Below are positions 1-7,074 of a stretch of 11,359 nt of DNA, in pieces (position 1 is the stretch's first letter; every line of letters starts with the position of its first letter). A program made the translations under genes and the position numbers. The DNA is from DATADD01 sp036258675 (GTDB lineage: Bacteria > Actinomycetota > CADDZG01 > WHSQ01). Location: the NCBI GenBank assembly GCA_036258675.1, contig DATADD010000173.1, positions 1 through 11,359 of the forward strand. Reading direction: 5' to 3'. The notes below the pieces were generated by a model that was not told the origin of the DNA, did no database searches, and saw only the letters and a list, made by a program, of their open reading frames with translations.

Positions 1-1565
1 ACCCACGGCTGCACGGCCCAGCGCATGCGGAAGGACCCCAGCGGTACGACCGGCACCGCGCGCATGATCGCCTTCTCGGCGCGCCGGTAGAGGCGCGTCG
101 AGACCTTGTCCGACGCCGTCGCACGCGCCCGGCGCAGGAGCGCGTCGACCTTGCGCGACGAGAAGCCCGTGTGGTTGTCCGGCGAGCGCGTCGAGAACAG
201 CGGCGTCAGGAACGCGTCCGGAGACGGGTACTCAGCGATCCAACCGAAGCGGAACATCTCGACCCGCCCACGTGCCAGACGTCTCAGGAACACCCCGAGG
301 CGGCGCGGGCGCACGTCGACGTCGAAGCCGCTCCGCTCGAGATCCCTGCGAACGGCCCTCGCCACCCGTTGTTGCAGGGCGGAGGCGTCGACGTCGAGGA
401 TGACCTTGCGCGCCTCGCGGGACAGCCCCCCCACGCGGCGCGCCGCCGCCTTCGGCGACGTCGCGCACGCTCTCCCGCACACACGGGACCGGAAGCCCGG
501 CAGGCCTTGAGGCACCACACCGCGCGGGCGCGCCAGCGTCCCCTCGTAGATCGCGTCCCCGATACGGTCGCGGTCGATGGCGCGGCTGATCGCGACGCGC
601 ACCCGGCGCGCCCCCATGCCGGGGGCATCGAGCCTCAGGCCGAAGTAGAGGCCAGCGAGCAGGGGCCGGAACCCGCGCGAGCCGTAGCGCCGGCGGGCGG
701 GTCCGACCTGATCCGCGGGCACCTCGGCCACGTCCAACCGTCCCCGGGTGAACGGCAGCCATGACCTCGACGCGTCGAGGAAGGAAACGAAGCGCAGGCG
801 CTCGACGCGTGGGGGGCGTATCGCGTCCTCGAATGCGGTCAGCAGCACCGGACCCTTGCCGCGCCAGGGACGGCTGATCGCGAACGAGCCGTTGCCTATG
901 GGACGGGAGCGGAAGGCGGCGCGCTTCTCCACCGCTCGCCGCGGCAGCGGCACGAGCGACGGATGCGTCAGCACCGCGGGGAAGTCCTGCCACGGGGTCC
1001 GCAACGAGATCCGCAGGGTGAGCGGTCCGGGGGTCTCGATGCCGGCGAGATGCCGGGCGGTGCCCCGCTCGTGCACCGCAACGAAGCCTCGCACCCTCTC
1101 GAGCGTGTAGGCGACCTCCGCCGCGTTGTCCTTCAGCGCGATCCGGTCGAACGCATAGCGGAAGTCCCGCGACGTGACCCTCGTGCCGTCGTGGAACCTC
1201 ATCCCCCGCCTGAGTCGGAACTCGAACACGCGCCCGCCCTCGCCGACCGACCACGAGCGCGCCGCGGCCGGCCGCACCGTGCCGGTCCGGGGGTCCCAGC
1301 GTGTGAGCCCCTCGAACAGCTGTCGCGCGATCAGAACGGAGCCGGGGTCCGCGATCCGCAGCGGGTCCAGCGTGGCCGGGGGGCCGATCGCCACCGAGAG
1401 GCTGCCCTCGATCCTCTCCGAGTCGGACGCCTCCGGCGAGGCGGTGGAGCCGGCACCGTGCGCGGGGGGCCCCGGGACGGCGTCGTCCTCGCTGCACGCC
1501 GCCGCCACCGACACCAACGCAACAACGAGCGCGGCGGTGCGCAGCGCGGGCGCGGGCGACGCCAA
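1..1565 (-). CDS. ABC transporter substrate-binding lipoprotein, family 5 (peptide/opine/nickel type), 3' end outside window
   Basis: Captures a solute, probably a peptide, outside the membrane for an ABC importer. 521 residues are visible with no stop, so the C-terminus lies beyond base 1. I start it at TTG 1565, because an in-frame stop (that of secG) lies just upstream and only this start keeps the arginine before the hydrophobic stretch. Residues 1-24 form a lipoprotein signal: R9, a hydrophobic core, then VAAAC with C24 as the lipidated cysteine; the lipobox has Ala at -3, so it is not ideal. Family marks are LFEGLTRWDP (83-92), FEFRLRRGMRFHDGT (114-128), VRVAISRAIDRDRI (322-335) and FGWIAEYPSPDAFL (440-453). 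A C363-x3-C367 pair could form a disulfide. No Shine-Dalgarno is visible, and the start lies three bases after the secG stop, so coupling to secG is likely. No permease or ATPase gene is in view, so the substrate is unknown. The family is secure; the specificity is not. Confidence 0.88.
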   Translation of the reverse strand, partial: MASPAPALRTAALVVALVSVAAACSEDDAVPGPPAHGAGSTASPEASDSERIEGSLSVAIGPPATLDPLRIADPGSVLIARQLFEGLTRWDPRTGTVRPAAARSWSVGEGGRVFEFRLRRGMRFHDGTRVTSRDFRYAFDRIALKDNAAEVAYTLERVRGFVAVHERGTARHLAGIETPGPLTLRISLRTPWQDFPAVLTHPSLVPLPRRAVEKRAAFRSRPIGNGSFAISRPWRGKGPVLLTAFEDAIRPPRVERLRFVSFLDASRSWLPFTRGRLDVAEVPADQVGPARRRYGSRGFRPLLAGLYFGLRLDAPGMGARRVRVAISRAIDRDRIGDAIYEGTLARPRGVVPQGLPGFRSRVCGRACATSPKAAARRVGGLSREARKVILDVDASALQQRVARAVRRDLERSGFDVDVRPRRLGVFLRRLARGRVEMFRFGWIAEYPSPDAFLTPLFSTRSPDNHTGFSSRKVDALLRRARATASDKVSTRLYRRAEKAIMRAVPVVPLGSFRMRWAVQPW

Positions 1566-1568
1566 CGA

Positions 1569-1799
1569 CTACTGGAGGCGGAAAGCCAGAAGGATGGTCG
1601 TGCCCGTGAACACGATCGCCATGATCACGGTTATCCGGTCGAGGTTCTTCTCCATGACCGTCGATCCCATCGCCTGGCTCTGCATGCCGCCGCCGAACAT
1701 CTCGGACACGCCGCCCCCGCGCCCCGCGTGGAGCAGCACGAACAGGATCAGACCTATCGATGCGATGACGTGGATGACGACGAGGACGGCTGTGAGCAC
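1569..1799 (-). CDS. secG: Preprotein translocase subunit SecG
   Basis: Small membrane subunit of the SecYEG channel that assists SecA-driven protein export. The 76-residue product has two hydrophobic segments (about 2-23 and 56-72). They are joined by a glycine-rich loop, LLHAGRGGGVSEMFGGG, which is the SecG signature. The chain ends just after the second segment. I prefer GTG 1799 because GAGGTG lies six bases upstream; GTG at 1808 would add three residues but has no ribosome-binding site at a suitable distance. The gene starts about 60 bases after the apgM stop. secG after tpiA is a common arrangement in actinobacteria and other bacteria; here apgM is inserted between them. Confidence 0.93.
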   Translation of the reverse strand: MLTAVLVVIHVIASIGLILFVLLHAGRGGGVSEMFGGGMQSQAMGSTVMEKNLDRITVIMAIVFTGTTILLAFRLQ

Positions 1800-1805
1800 T
1801 TCGAG

Positions 1806-1811
1806 CACCTC
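1806..1811 (-). promoter_or_regulatory. Shine-Dalgarno deciding the secG start
   Basis: GAGGTG on the minus strand, six bases before GTG 1799. It overlaps the alternative GTG at 1808, which therefore cannot use it. This supports the shorter SecG. Confidence 0.6.
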
Positions 1812-1858
1812 GAGCTAGCTTGCTGACCTCTACCAGGTTACCCGCGTTGGGGGACGCG

Positions 1859-3145
1859 CTAGCCGCGCGCCAGCTCCACGAGCCGGGGCATTATCTCGGG
1901 CCCCATGAGGTGGCCGATCGCGCCGCGGCGCGCGGCCCGTTCGCCGAAGCTCTCGACCGAGTCGGAGGACACGCCCCCGCCCGCGACGAGCAGAGGCACG
2001 GGATCGTCGGTGTGCGCCCTGCGCGCGCAGCTCGTGGAGTGATCCGCCGTCACGGCGACGATCGTGCGCCCCAGGTCGAGCGACGCCAGCAGCGGCTCGA
2101 AGAAGCTTGCGTCGATCGCTTCGATGCTGGCTATCTTGCCGTCGTGGTCCCCGTCGTGGGCCGGCACGTCGGGTCCCTTGATGTGGATGTAGAGGCCGTC
2201 GTACCCCTCGATCGCCTCGAGGGCCAGCTGCGCCCAGGCCGCATACTGCTCGTCGGGAGGCAGCCCCGTGGGCGCCTCGACCACGCCCATCCCGGTCAGA
2301 CGGGCGATCCCCAGCTCGACCGGCATCTCGACGAAGCAGCCCATCTCGGGCCCGAACCTCTCCTTGAAGGACACGAGCTCGGGAAGGTGGTCTCCGCCGT
2401 CGCGCGTGAGCACGAAGTTTCCCGTCAGCTTGCCTCTCTCTCGGCGACGCCGGTTGACCTCGGAACGCTCGAGCGTCTCGTAGGCGGCCGAGAGCCACGC
2501 GTTCGTGAGATCCGCAGCGCGCCGGGCGGCCTCCTCGGAGCCGTGCCCCGCGACCGGCTCCACGCGCACGACGCGGTTGTCGAACACCTCCTTCGCCACT
2601 CCCAGCGCCCCCTGCCGGCCGTAGGCGGGGTCGGAGTTCGTCACCTCCGCCGACAACGGACCCGCGCTCGAGCGAAGCACGAGCACGCCGCGATGCCCCG
2701 TCGTGGCGCGGAACTCGAAGGTCGCGCCGGGGACGCGGACCCCGCCCTGCACCTCATCCGCGAGCGCGCGCGCCTCATCGGAGCCGAGGTCGCGTCCGAC
2801 GCGCCGATCGAGGATGACCCAACCGTCGCCGTCCCGCTCGACGGTGGCGAAGTTGACCCGGTAGGCGAGGTCGCCGTCGGCGACGTCGAGGCCCGCGCCC
2901 ACCGCCTCGAGGGGCCCCCGGCCGGTGTGGTGCTCGTGCGGGTCGTAGCCGAGGATGGCGAACACGGCGATGTCGGACTCCGGCGCGATCCCCTCCCCCA
3001 CGGTCGTGACGTAGCCGTTGCGACCCCGCGCCGCCAGACCATCGAGGTTCGGCGTGCGCGCCGTCTCCAGCGGGGTGGCCCCGTCGAGCGCGTCGAGCGG
3101 CTCGTCGCCGAGCCCGTCGAGGATCGTGTAGACGATCCGTTTCAC
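1859..3145 (-). CDS. apgM: Cofactor-independent phosphoglycerate mutase, archaeal (ApgM) type
   Basis: Interconverts 3-phosphoglycerate and 2-phosphoglycerate in glycolysis/gluconeogenesis, using two metal ions in an alkaline-phosphatase-like fold. The product is 428 residues, close to the roughly 400 of archaeal-type enzymes and shorter than the roughly 510 of GpmI. Visible landmarks: ILDGLGDEPL (8-17, metal-binding D10), APESDIAVF (54-62, probable phosphorylated S57), HHTGRGPLEAVGAG (72-85), HIKGPDVPAHDGDHDGK (321-337, metal ligands) and TADHST (366-371) followed by H378. GTG 3145 overlaps the tpiA stop as GTGA, with AGGG seven bases upstream. The mutase step follows gap, pgk and tpi directly in the pathway, which fits its place here. 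Some members of this family have been annotated as homoserine kinases, but the glycolytic context argues for the mutase. Confidence 0.93.
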   Translation of the reverse strand: MKRIVYTILDGLGDEPLDALDGATPLETARTPNLDGLAARGRNGYVTTVGEGIAPESDIAVFAILGYDPHEHHTGRGPLEAVGAGLDVADGDLAYRVNFATVERDGDGWVILDRRVGRDLGSDEARALADEVQGGVRVPGATFEFRATTGHRGVLVLRSSAGPLSAEVTNSDPAYGRQGALGVAKEVFDNRVVRVEPVAGHGSEEAARRAADLTNAWLSAAYETLERSEVNRRRRERGKLTGNFVLTRDGGDHLPELVSFKERFGPEMGCFVEMPVELGIARLTGMGVVEAPTGLPPDEQYAAWAQLALEAIEGYDGLYIHIKGPDVPAHDGDHDGKIASIEAIDASFFEPLLASLDLGRTIVAVTADHSTSCARRAHTDDPVPLLVAGGGVSSDSVESFGERAARRGAIGHLMGPEIMPRLVELARG

Positions 3146-3909
3146 GGCGACGCCCTGACGATCGCGGCGAACTCGCCGGCCTCGAGCGACGATCCCCCTA
3201 CGAGCGCGCCGTCGATGTCGTCGGGCGACAGCAGAGCCGCCGCGTTGCCCGCCTTGACGCTGCCCCCGTAGAGGATCCGCACCGACCCCGCCACATCCGC
3301 TCCGGCTGCGTCCCCGATCAAGCGCCGGATCGTGGCGATGGTCGTTTGGGCGTCGGCGGGCGTCGCCGTCCTCCCCGTGCCGATGGCCCAGATCGGCTCG
3401 TAGGCCACCACCATCCGGCTCGCCTCCTGCGGGCGGAGGCCTCGCAACGCGGCCGTGACCTGCCGTTCGACCTTGTCCTCGGTGGCGCCCGCCTCGCGCT
3501 CCTCCTCGGTCTCCCCGCAGCACATGATCGGCACGAGCCCGGCGCCGAAGGCCGCCCTCGCCTTCCTTGCCACGATCTCGTCGCTCTCGCCGAACAGCTC
3601 CCTGCGCTCGGAGTGGCCGACGATGACGTACCGGACGCGCAGGGCCTTGAGCATGGCGGGAGACACCTCTCCCGTGTACGCGCCCTCCTCCTCGTAGTGC
3701 ACGTTCTGAGCGCCGAGCGAGAACTCCATGTTGTCGCTGTCGATCACGGTCTGAACCGTCCGCAACGAGGTGAACGGCGGGCACACCGCGACCTCGACCC
3801 GGTCGAGGTCGCGGCCCGCGAGCTCGTGCGAGAGCTGCTGCACGAGCGTGAGCGCTTCGAGGTGGGTGAGATGCATCTTCCAGTTCCCCGCGATGAGGGG
3901 TCTTCTCAC
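3142..3909 (-). CDS. tpiA: Triosephosphate isomerase
   Basis: Cytosolic TIM-barrel enzyme interconverting dihydroxyacetone phosphate and glyceraldehyde-3-phosphate. The product is 255 residues, the usual length. Catalytic landmarks are all present: AGNWKM (7-12, N9 and K11), VGHSERR (97-103, H99), AYEPIWAIGTGR (169-180, general base E171) and the phosphate-binding YGGSVK near the C-terminus. The GTG start at 3909 overlaps the pgk stop as GTGA; starting here places the conserved N-x-K motif at residue 9, as expected. An AGGAGAAAGG stretch lies upstream inside the end of pgk. The apgM start overlaps its own stop in the same way, so pgk, tpiA and apgM look translationally coupled. Confidence 0.97.
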   Translation of the reverse strand: MRRPLIAGNWKMHLTHLEALTLVQQLSHELAGRDLDRVEVAVCPPFTSLRTVQTVIDSDNMEFSLGAQNVHYEEEGAYTGEVSPAMLKALRVRYVIVGHSERRELFGESDEIVARKARAAFGAGLVPIMCCGETEEEREAGATEDKVERQVTAALRGLRPQEASRMVVAYEPIWAIGTGRTATPADAQTTIATIRRLIGDAAGADVAGSVRILYGGSVKAGNAAALLSPDDIDGALVGGSSLEAGEFAAIVRASP

Positions 3910-5099
3910 ATCCTGGCCTTTCTCCTCAGCGCCGCGATGCCGGGGAGATCCCGGCCCTCGAGCAGCTCGAGCGACGCGCCGCCCCCAGTCGAGAGGTGCG
4001 ACACCGCGTCGGCGAGCCCGAGCGCGGAGAGGGCGGCCGCGGAGTCGCCCCCGCCCGCGACCGTGTAGGCGCCGGCTCCGGTCGCGTCCGCGATCGCCTG
4101 GGCCACCGCCTTCGTCCCCTCGGCGAAGGCGGGGATCTCGAAGATGCCCATGGGCCCGTTCCACATCACGGTGCGAGCTGTGACGATGGCGGCTGCGAAC
4201 GCCGCGCGCGTGTCCGGCCCGATGTCGACGCCCATCCGGTCGCCGATCGCGTCCACCGAGGCCGACTCGTACGCCGCGCCCTCTTCGGGTCTATCGGCCG
4301 CGACCACGTCCGTCGGCAGGCGCACGTCGACGTCGAGCGTTCGCGCCCGATCCACGAGCGCTCGCACCTCGTCCAGTCGGTCCCTCTCCACGAGCGAGCG
4401 GCCGACGTCGATCCCCTCGGCCGCCAGCAGCGTGAAGGCCATCGCCCCTCCGATGCAGAGCGCGTCGACCCGCTCCAGCAGGTGGGCGATCACCCCCAGC
4501 TTGTCCGACACCTTGGCCCCGCCGAGCACCGCCACGAAGGGCCGCTCGGGGTCGTGCAGCAGCCGCTCGAGCTTCGTGACCTCGGCCTCGAGAAGCAGCC
4601 CCGCCGCCGCGTCGAGTCTCTCTGCGACCCCCACGATCGACGCGTGCGCCCGGTGCGACGACCCGAACGCGTCGTTGACGTATGCCTGTGCGAGAGCCGC
4701 GAGCTCGTCGGCGAACCCGGCATCGTTGCTCTCTTCGCGCGCGTCGAAGCGGAGGTTCTCCAGTACGACGACGTCGTGGGCGGAGCCGCACGCGGCGCGC
4801 GCCCGCTTGCCCACGGTGTCGTCCACGGCGACTACCTCTCTGACCATGAGCTCTCCGAGCCTTGCCGCGACCGGAGCCATGCGGAGCGCGTCCACGACCG
4901 CGCCCCTGGGACGGCCGAGATGGGAGCAGACCGCCACGCGTGCCCCCCGATCGAGGAGGGCCTCCAGCGTCGGCAGCGACGCTCGGATGCGGTGGTCGTC
5001 GGCCACGCGCCCGTCGGCGAGAGGCACGTTGAGGTCGCAGCGCACCAGCACGCGCCGGTCGACGACCTCGATGTCGTCGATCCCGGGCAGCTCGCTCAC
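3906..5099 (-). CDS. pgk: Phosphoglycerate kinase
   Basis: Transfers phosphate from 1,3-bisphosphoglycerate to ADP, giving ATP and 3-phosphoglycerate. The 397 residues match the usual bacterial length. Landmarks: RVLVRCDLNVPL (16-27), SHLGRP (59-64), NDAFGSSHRAHAS (142-154), LGGAKVSDKLGVI (192-204), MWNGPMGIFE (312-321), AGGGDSAA (348-355) and STGGGASLELLEG (370-382). The substrate side (N-lobe) and nucleotide side (C-lobe) both look intact. GTG 5099 lies 13 bases after the gap stop, with only a weak GGCGG-like ribosome-binding site; it places RVLVR at residue 16, as in homologues. The gene ends in a GTGA overlap with tpiA. Confidence 0.97.
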   Translation of the reverse strand: MSELPGIDDIEVVDRRVLVRCDLNVPLADGRVADDHRIRASLPTLEALLDRGARVAVCSHLGRPRGAVVDALRMAPVAARLGELMVREVVAVDDTVGKRARAACGSAHDVVVLENLRFDAREESNDAGFADELAALAQAYVNDAFGSSHRAHASIVGVAERLDAAAGLLLEAEVTKLERLLHDPERPFVAVLGGAKVSDKLGVIAHLLERVDALCIGGAMAFTLLAAEGIDVGRSLVERDRLDEVRALVDRARTLDVDVRLPTDVVAADRPEEGAAYESASVDAIGDRMGVDIGPDTRAAFAAAIVTARTVMWNGPMGIFEIPAFAEGTKAVAQAIADATGAGAYTVAGGGDSAAALSALGLADAVSHLSTGGGASLELLEGRDLPGIAALRRKARM

Positions 5100-5112
5100 C
5101 GCTCGGCCGCCG

Positions 5113-6123
5113 TCAGGAGCGCCCGGCCATCAGCTCCGCGAGGTCGACGAGCCGGTTCGAGTACCCCCACTCGTTGTCGTACCAACCGAGGATCTTGACC
5201 ATGTTGCCGTTGGCCATCGTCGAGAGGCTGTCGAACACGCACGAGTGCGGATTGCCGACGATGTCGGTGGACACGATGGGATCCTCGGTGTACTCGAGGA
5301 CGCTCTTCATGCGCGCCGACTGCGACGCCTCCCGGAACGCGCTGTTGACTTCTTCGACAGAGGCCTCCGACTCAAGCGTGCAGACGAGGTCGGTGACGGA
5401 CCCATCGGGCACCGGCACGCGCAGGGCGAGGCCGTCGAGCCGTCCCTTGAGCTCCGGCATCGGGAGCGCGGCCGCGCGCGCCGCGCCGGTGGAGGTCGGG
5501 ATGATGTTGATCGCAGCCGCGCGCGCCCGGCGCAGGTCCTTGTGTGGGAGATCGAGGATCCTCTGGTCGTTGGTGTACGCGTGGCAGGTTGTCATGAAGC
5601 CCTTTTCGATGCCCCAGTTGTCCTGCAGCACCTTGGTCATGGGAACGACGCAGTTGGTCGTGCAGGATGCGTTCGACACGATCGAGTGCCGGGCGGGGTC
5701 GTAGGCGTCGTCGTTGACCCCCATGACGATGGATATGTCCTCGCCCTTCGCCGGCGCCGAGATGATGACCTTCTTGGCCCCGCCGCGCTCGATGTGCTGG
5801 CCGGCTTGCTCCGCCTTGGTGAAGAAGCCGGTCGACTCGATAACGACGTCCACGCCGAGGTCGCCCCAGGGCAGCGCTGCGGGGTCCTTCTCGGACAGGA
5901 CCTTGACCTCGGCGCCGTCGACCGAGAAGCCGTCGTCGGTCACCTTGACCTCCTCGGACAGGCGTCCGAGGACCGAGTCGTACTCGAGGAGATGGGCAAG
6001 CGTTGCGGGGTCGGTGATGTCGTTGACCGCGACGACCTCGAGCGCGGAGCTCCGCGACCTCAGGGCCCTGAAGAAGTTGCGGCCGATGCGTCCGAAGCCG
6101 TTGATCCCTATGCGGGTGGCCAT
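5113..6123 (-). CDS. gap: Glyceraldehyde-3-phosphate dehydrogenase, type I
   Basis: Oxidises and phosphorylates glyceraldehyde-3-phosphate to 1,3-bisphosphoglycerate, reducing NAD+. The 336 residues are of normal length. The Rossmann start is RIGINGFGRIGRN (4-16). D35 after VAVN suggests NAD rather than NADP use. The catalytic motif is SNASCTTN with C154, and H181 in TTCHAYTNDQ is the partner base. The C-terminal WYDNEWGYSNR is conserved. The ATG start has a strong Shine-Dalgarno (AGGAGGG, six bases upstream). The gap-yvcK spacer of 51 bases is one of the longest here, so a local promoter is possible, but I see no clear -10/-35 pair. Confidence 0.97.
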   Translation of the reverse strand: MATRIGINGFGRIGRNFFRALRSRSSALEVVAVNDITDPATLAHLLEYDSVLGRLSEEVKVTDDGFSVDGAEVKVLSEKDPAALPWGDLGVDVVIESTGFFTKAEQAGQHIERGGAKKVIISAPAKGEDISIVMGVNDDAYDPARHSIVSNASCTTNCVVPMTKVLQDNWGIEKGFMTTCHAYTNDQRILDLPHKDLRRARAAAINIIPTSTGAARAAALPMPELKGRLDGLALRVPVPDGSVTDLVCTLESEASVEEVNSAFREASQSARMKSVLEYTEDPIVSTDIVGNPHSCVFDSLSTMANGNMVKILGWYDNEWGYSNRLVDLAELMAGRS

Positions 6124-6129
6124 GGGATT

Positions 6130-6136
6130 CCCTCCT
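6130..6136 (-). promoter_or_regulatory. Strong Shine-Dalgarno of gap
   Basis: AGGAGGG on the minus strand, six bases before ATG 6123. It is among the best ribosome-binding sites in the window, matching the high expression usual for GAPDH, and is not part of an NTGA overlap. Confidence 0.75.
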
Positions 6137-6174
6137 GGGTCGACAGGTGTGCGCGCGCGTTCGGAGCGTCCATC

Positions 6175-7074
6175 CTAATTGCGCCCGGGGCCGCCGAGGC
6201 GAGCGAGAACCTCGGCGAGGCGCCCGGGGTCGTGGGCACCGTCGGGCGCGGCGACGTCGGCCTCGACCACCTCGACCCCGAAGGCGGTCAGCCCGGCGGC
6301 GTCGACCCGGACCCCGTCGGGGGCCAGCTCCGGGCGCTGCACGACGACCGAATCGAGCGCCTCGGGGCCCGCGTGGGCGAGGAGCGCCTGGACATGGGCG
6401 GCCGCGTCGAGGCCGCTCGTCTCGCGTTGCTGCTGGCGCGTGTTGCACACGAACACGCGCCGTGCGCGCGTCTCCATGAGCGCCTTCGTGACGCCGGGCA
6501 CCAGCAACGTGGCGAGCAGGCTCGTGTAGAGGCTGCCCGGTCCCAATACGACCTGGTCCGCCGCCAGGATCGCGTCGACGGCCCCGGGGTGGGCTCCCGG
6601 ATCGGCGGGCTCGAGGTAGACGGCCTCGATGCGCTCGTCGGCCTGAGCCACCGCCACCTGCCCCTCGACGACCCCCCCTGAGACGCGCGCGCGCAGGCTC
6701 ACGAGCTCGGTCGTACAGGGCCATACCGCACCGCGCGCGCCGACGAGTCGGGCGCTGCGCGCGACCGCCTCGCCGAAGTCGCCGTAGCGCTCGGTGAGCG
6801 CGGCGATCACGAGGTTGCCCACCGTGTGCCCCGCGAGCGCGCCATCCGTGAAGCGATGCCCGAACACCTCCGCCAGCTCCGAACCGGGAGCCAGCGCGGC
6901 GAGGCAGTTCCGGATGTCCCCGGGCGGAGGGATGCCGAGCTCCCTGGTGAGCCTGCCCGAGGAACCGCCGTCGTCGGCCACCGTCACCACGGCGGAGACG
7001 CCGTCTGCGTACAGCTGCGCCGCGGCGAGGGTCACCGCCAGCCCGTGCCCGCCCCCGATCCCGGCGACCCTCAC
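6175..7074 (-). CDS. yvcK: YvcK/CofD-like gluconeogenesis factor family protein
   Basis: Member of the YvcK (CuvA) branch of the 2-phospho-L-lactate transferase-like fold. Studied relatives bind UDP-GlcNAc-type nucleotide sugars and are needed for cell-wall homeostasis and growth on gluconeogenic carbon; no enzymatic activity is established. The product is 299 residues, slightly short for the family. Landmarks: the N-terminal glycine loop GIGGGHGLA (5-13), VADDGGSSGRLTRELG (32-47), PPPGDIRNCLAAL (49-61), GHTVGNL (82-88) and VLGPGSLYTSLLATLLVPG (176-194). GTG 7074 overlaps the rapZ stop as GTGA and puts the glycine loop at the N-terminus, as in homologues; a longer in-frame extension would run back through rapZ and is rejected. 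The next gene is gap, not the whiA expected here. Confidence 0.92.
   Translation of the reverse strand: MRVAGIGGGHGLAVTLAAAQLYADGVSAVVTVADDGGSSGRLTRELGIPPPGDIRNCLAALAPGSELAEVFGHRFTDGALAGHTVGNLVIAALTERYGDFGEAVARSARLVGARGAVWPCTTELVSLRARVSGGVVEGQVAVAQADERIEAVYLEPADPGAHPGAVDAILAADQVVLGPGSLYTSLLATLLVPGVTKALMETRARRVFVCNTRQQQRETSGLDAAAHVQALLAHAGPEALDSVVVQRPELAPDGVRVDAAGLTAFGVEVVEADVAAPDGAHDPGRLAEVLARLGGPGRN

Noticed and set aside
232..1497. A 421-codon minus-strand open frame starting at GTG 1497.
   Set aside because: It is one base out of register with the substrate-binding lipoprotein, whose frame carries a signal peptide and all the family motifs. The alternative translation is Arg/Gly-rich and unrecognisable.
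1809..1858. A promoter, terminator or small RNA in the secG-apgM spacer, including the palindrome AGCTAGCT.
   Set aside because: The palindrome is only eight bases, there is no stem with a T-run, and I see no convincing -10/-35 pair.
1820..3271. A 483-codon plus-strand open frame opposite apgM.
   Set aside because: It is a shadow of apgM; it has His/Arg/Asp-rich low complexity and no motif.
3785..4164. N-terminal extensions of tpiA (from 4164) in the frame over pgk.
   Set aside because: The region encodes conserved Pgk C-terminal motifs in its own frame. TpiA starting at 3909 has the expected length and N-terminus.
4144..6681. An 845-codon open frame on the plus strand opposite pgk, gap and yvcK.
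   Set aside because: It is antisense to three intact, recognisable genes. Its Arg/Ser/Pro-rich translation shows no family motif. Long antisense frames are expected at this GC content.
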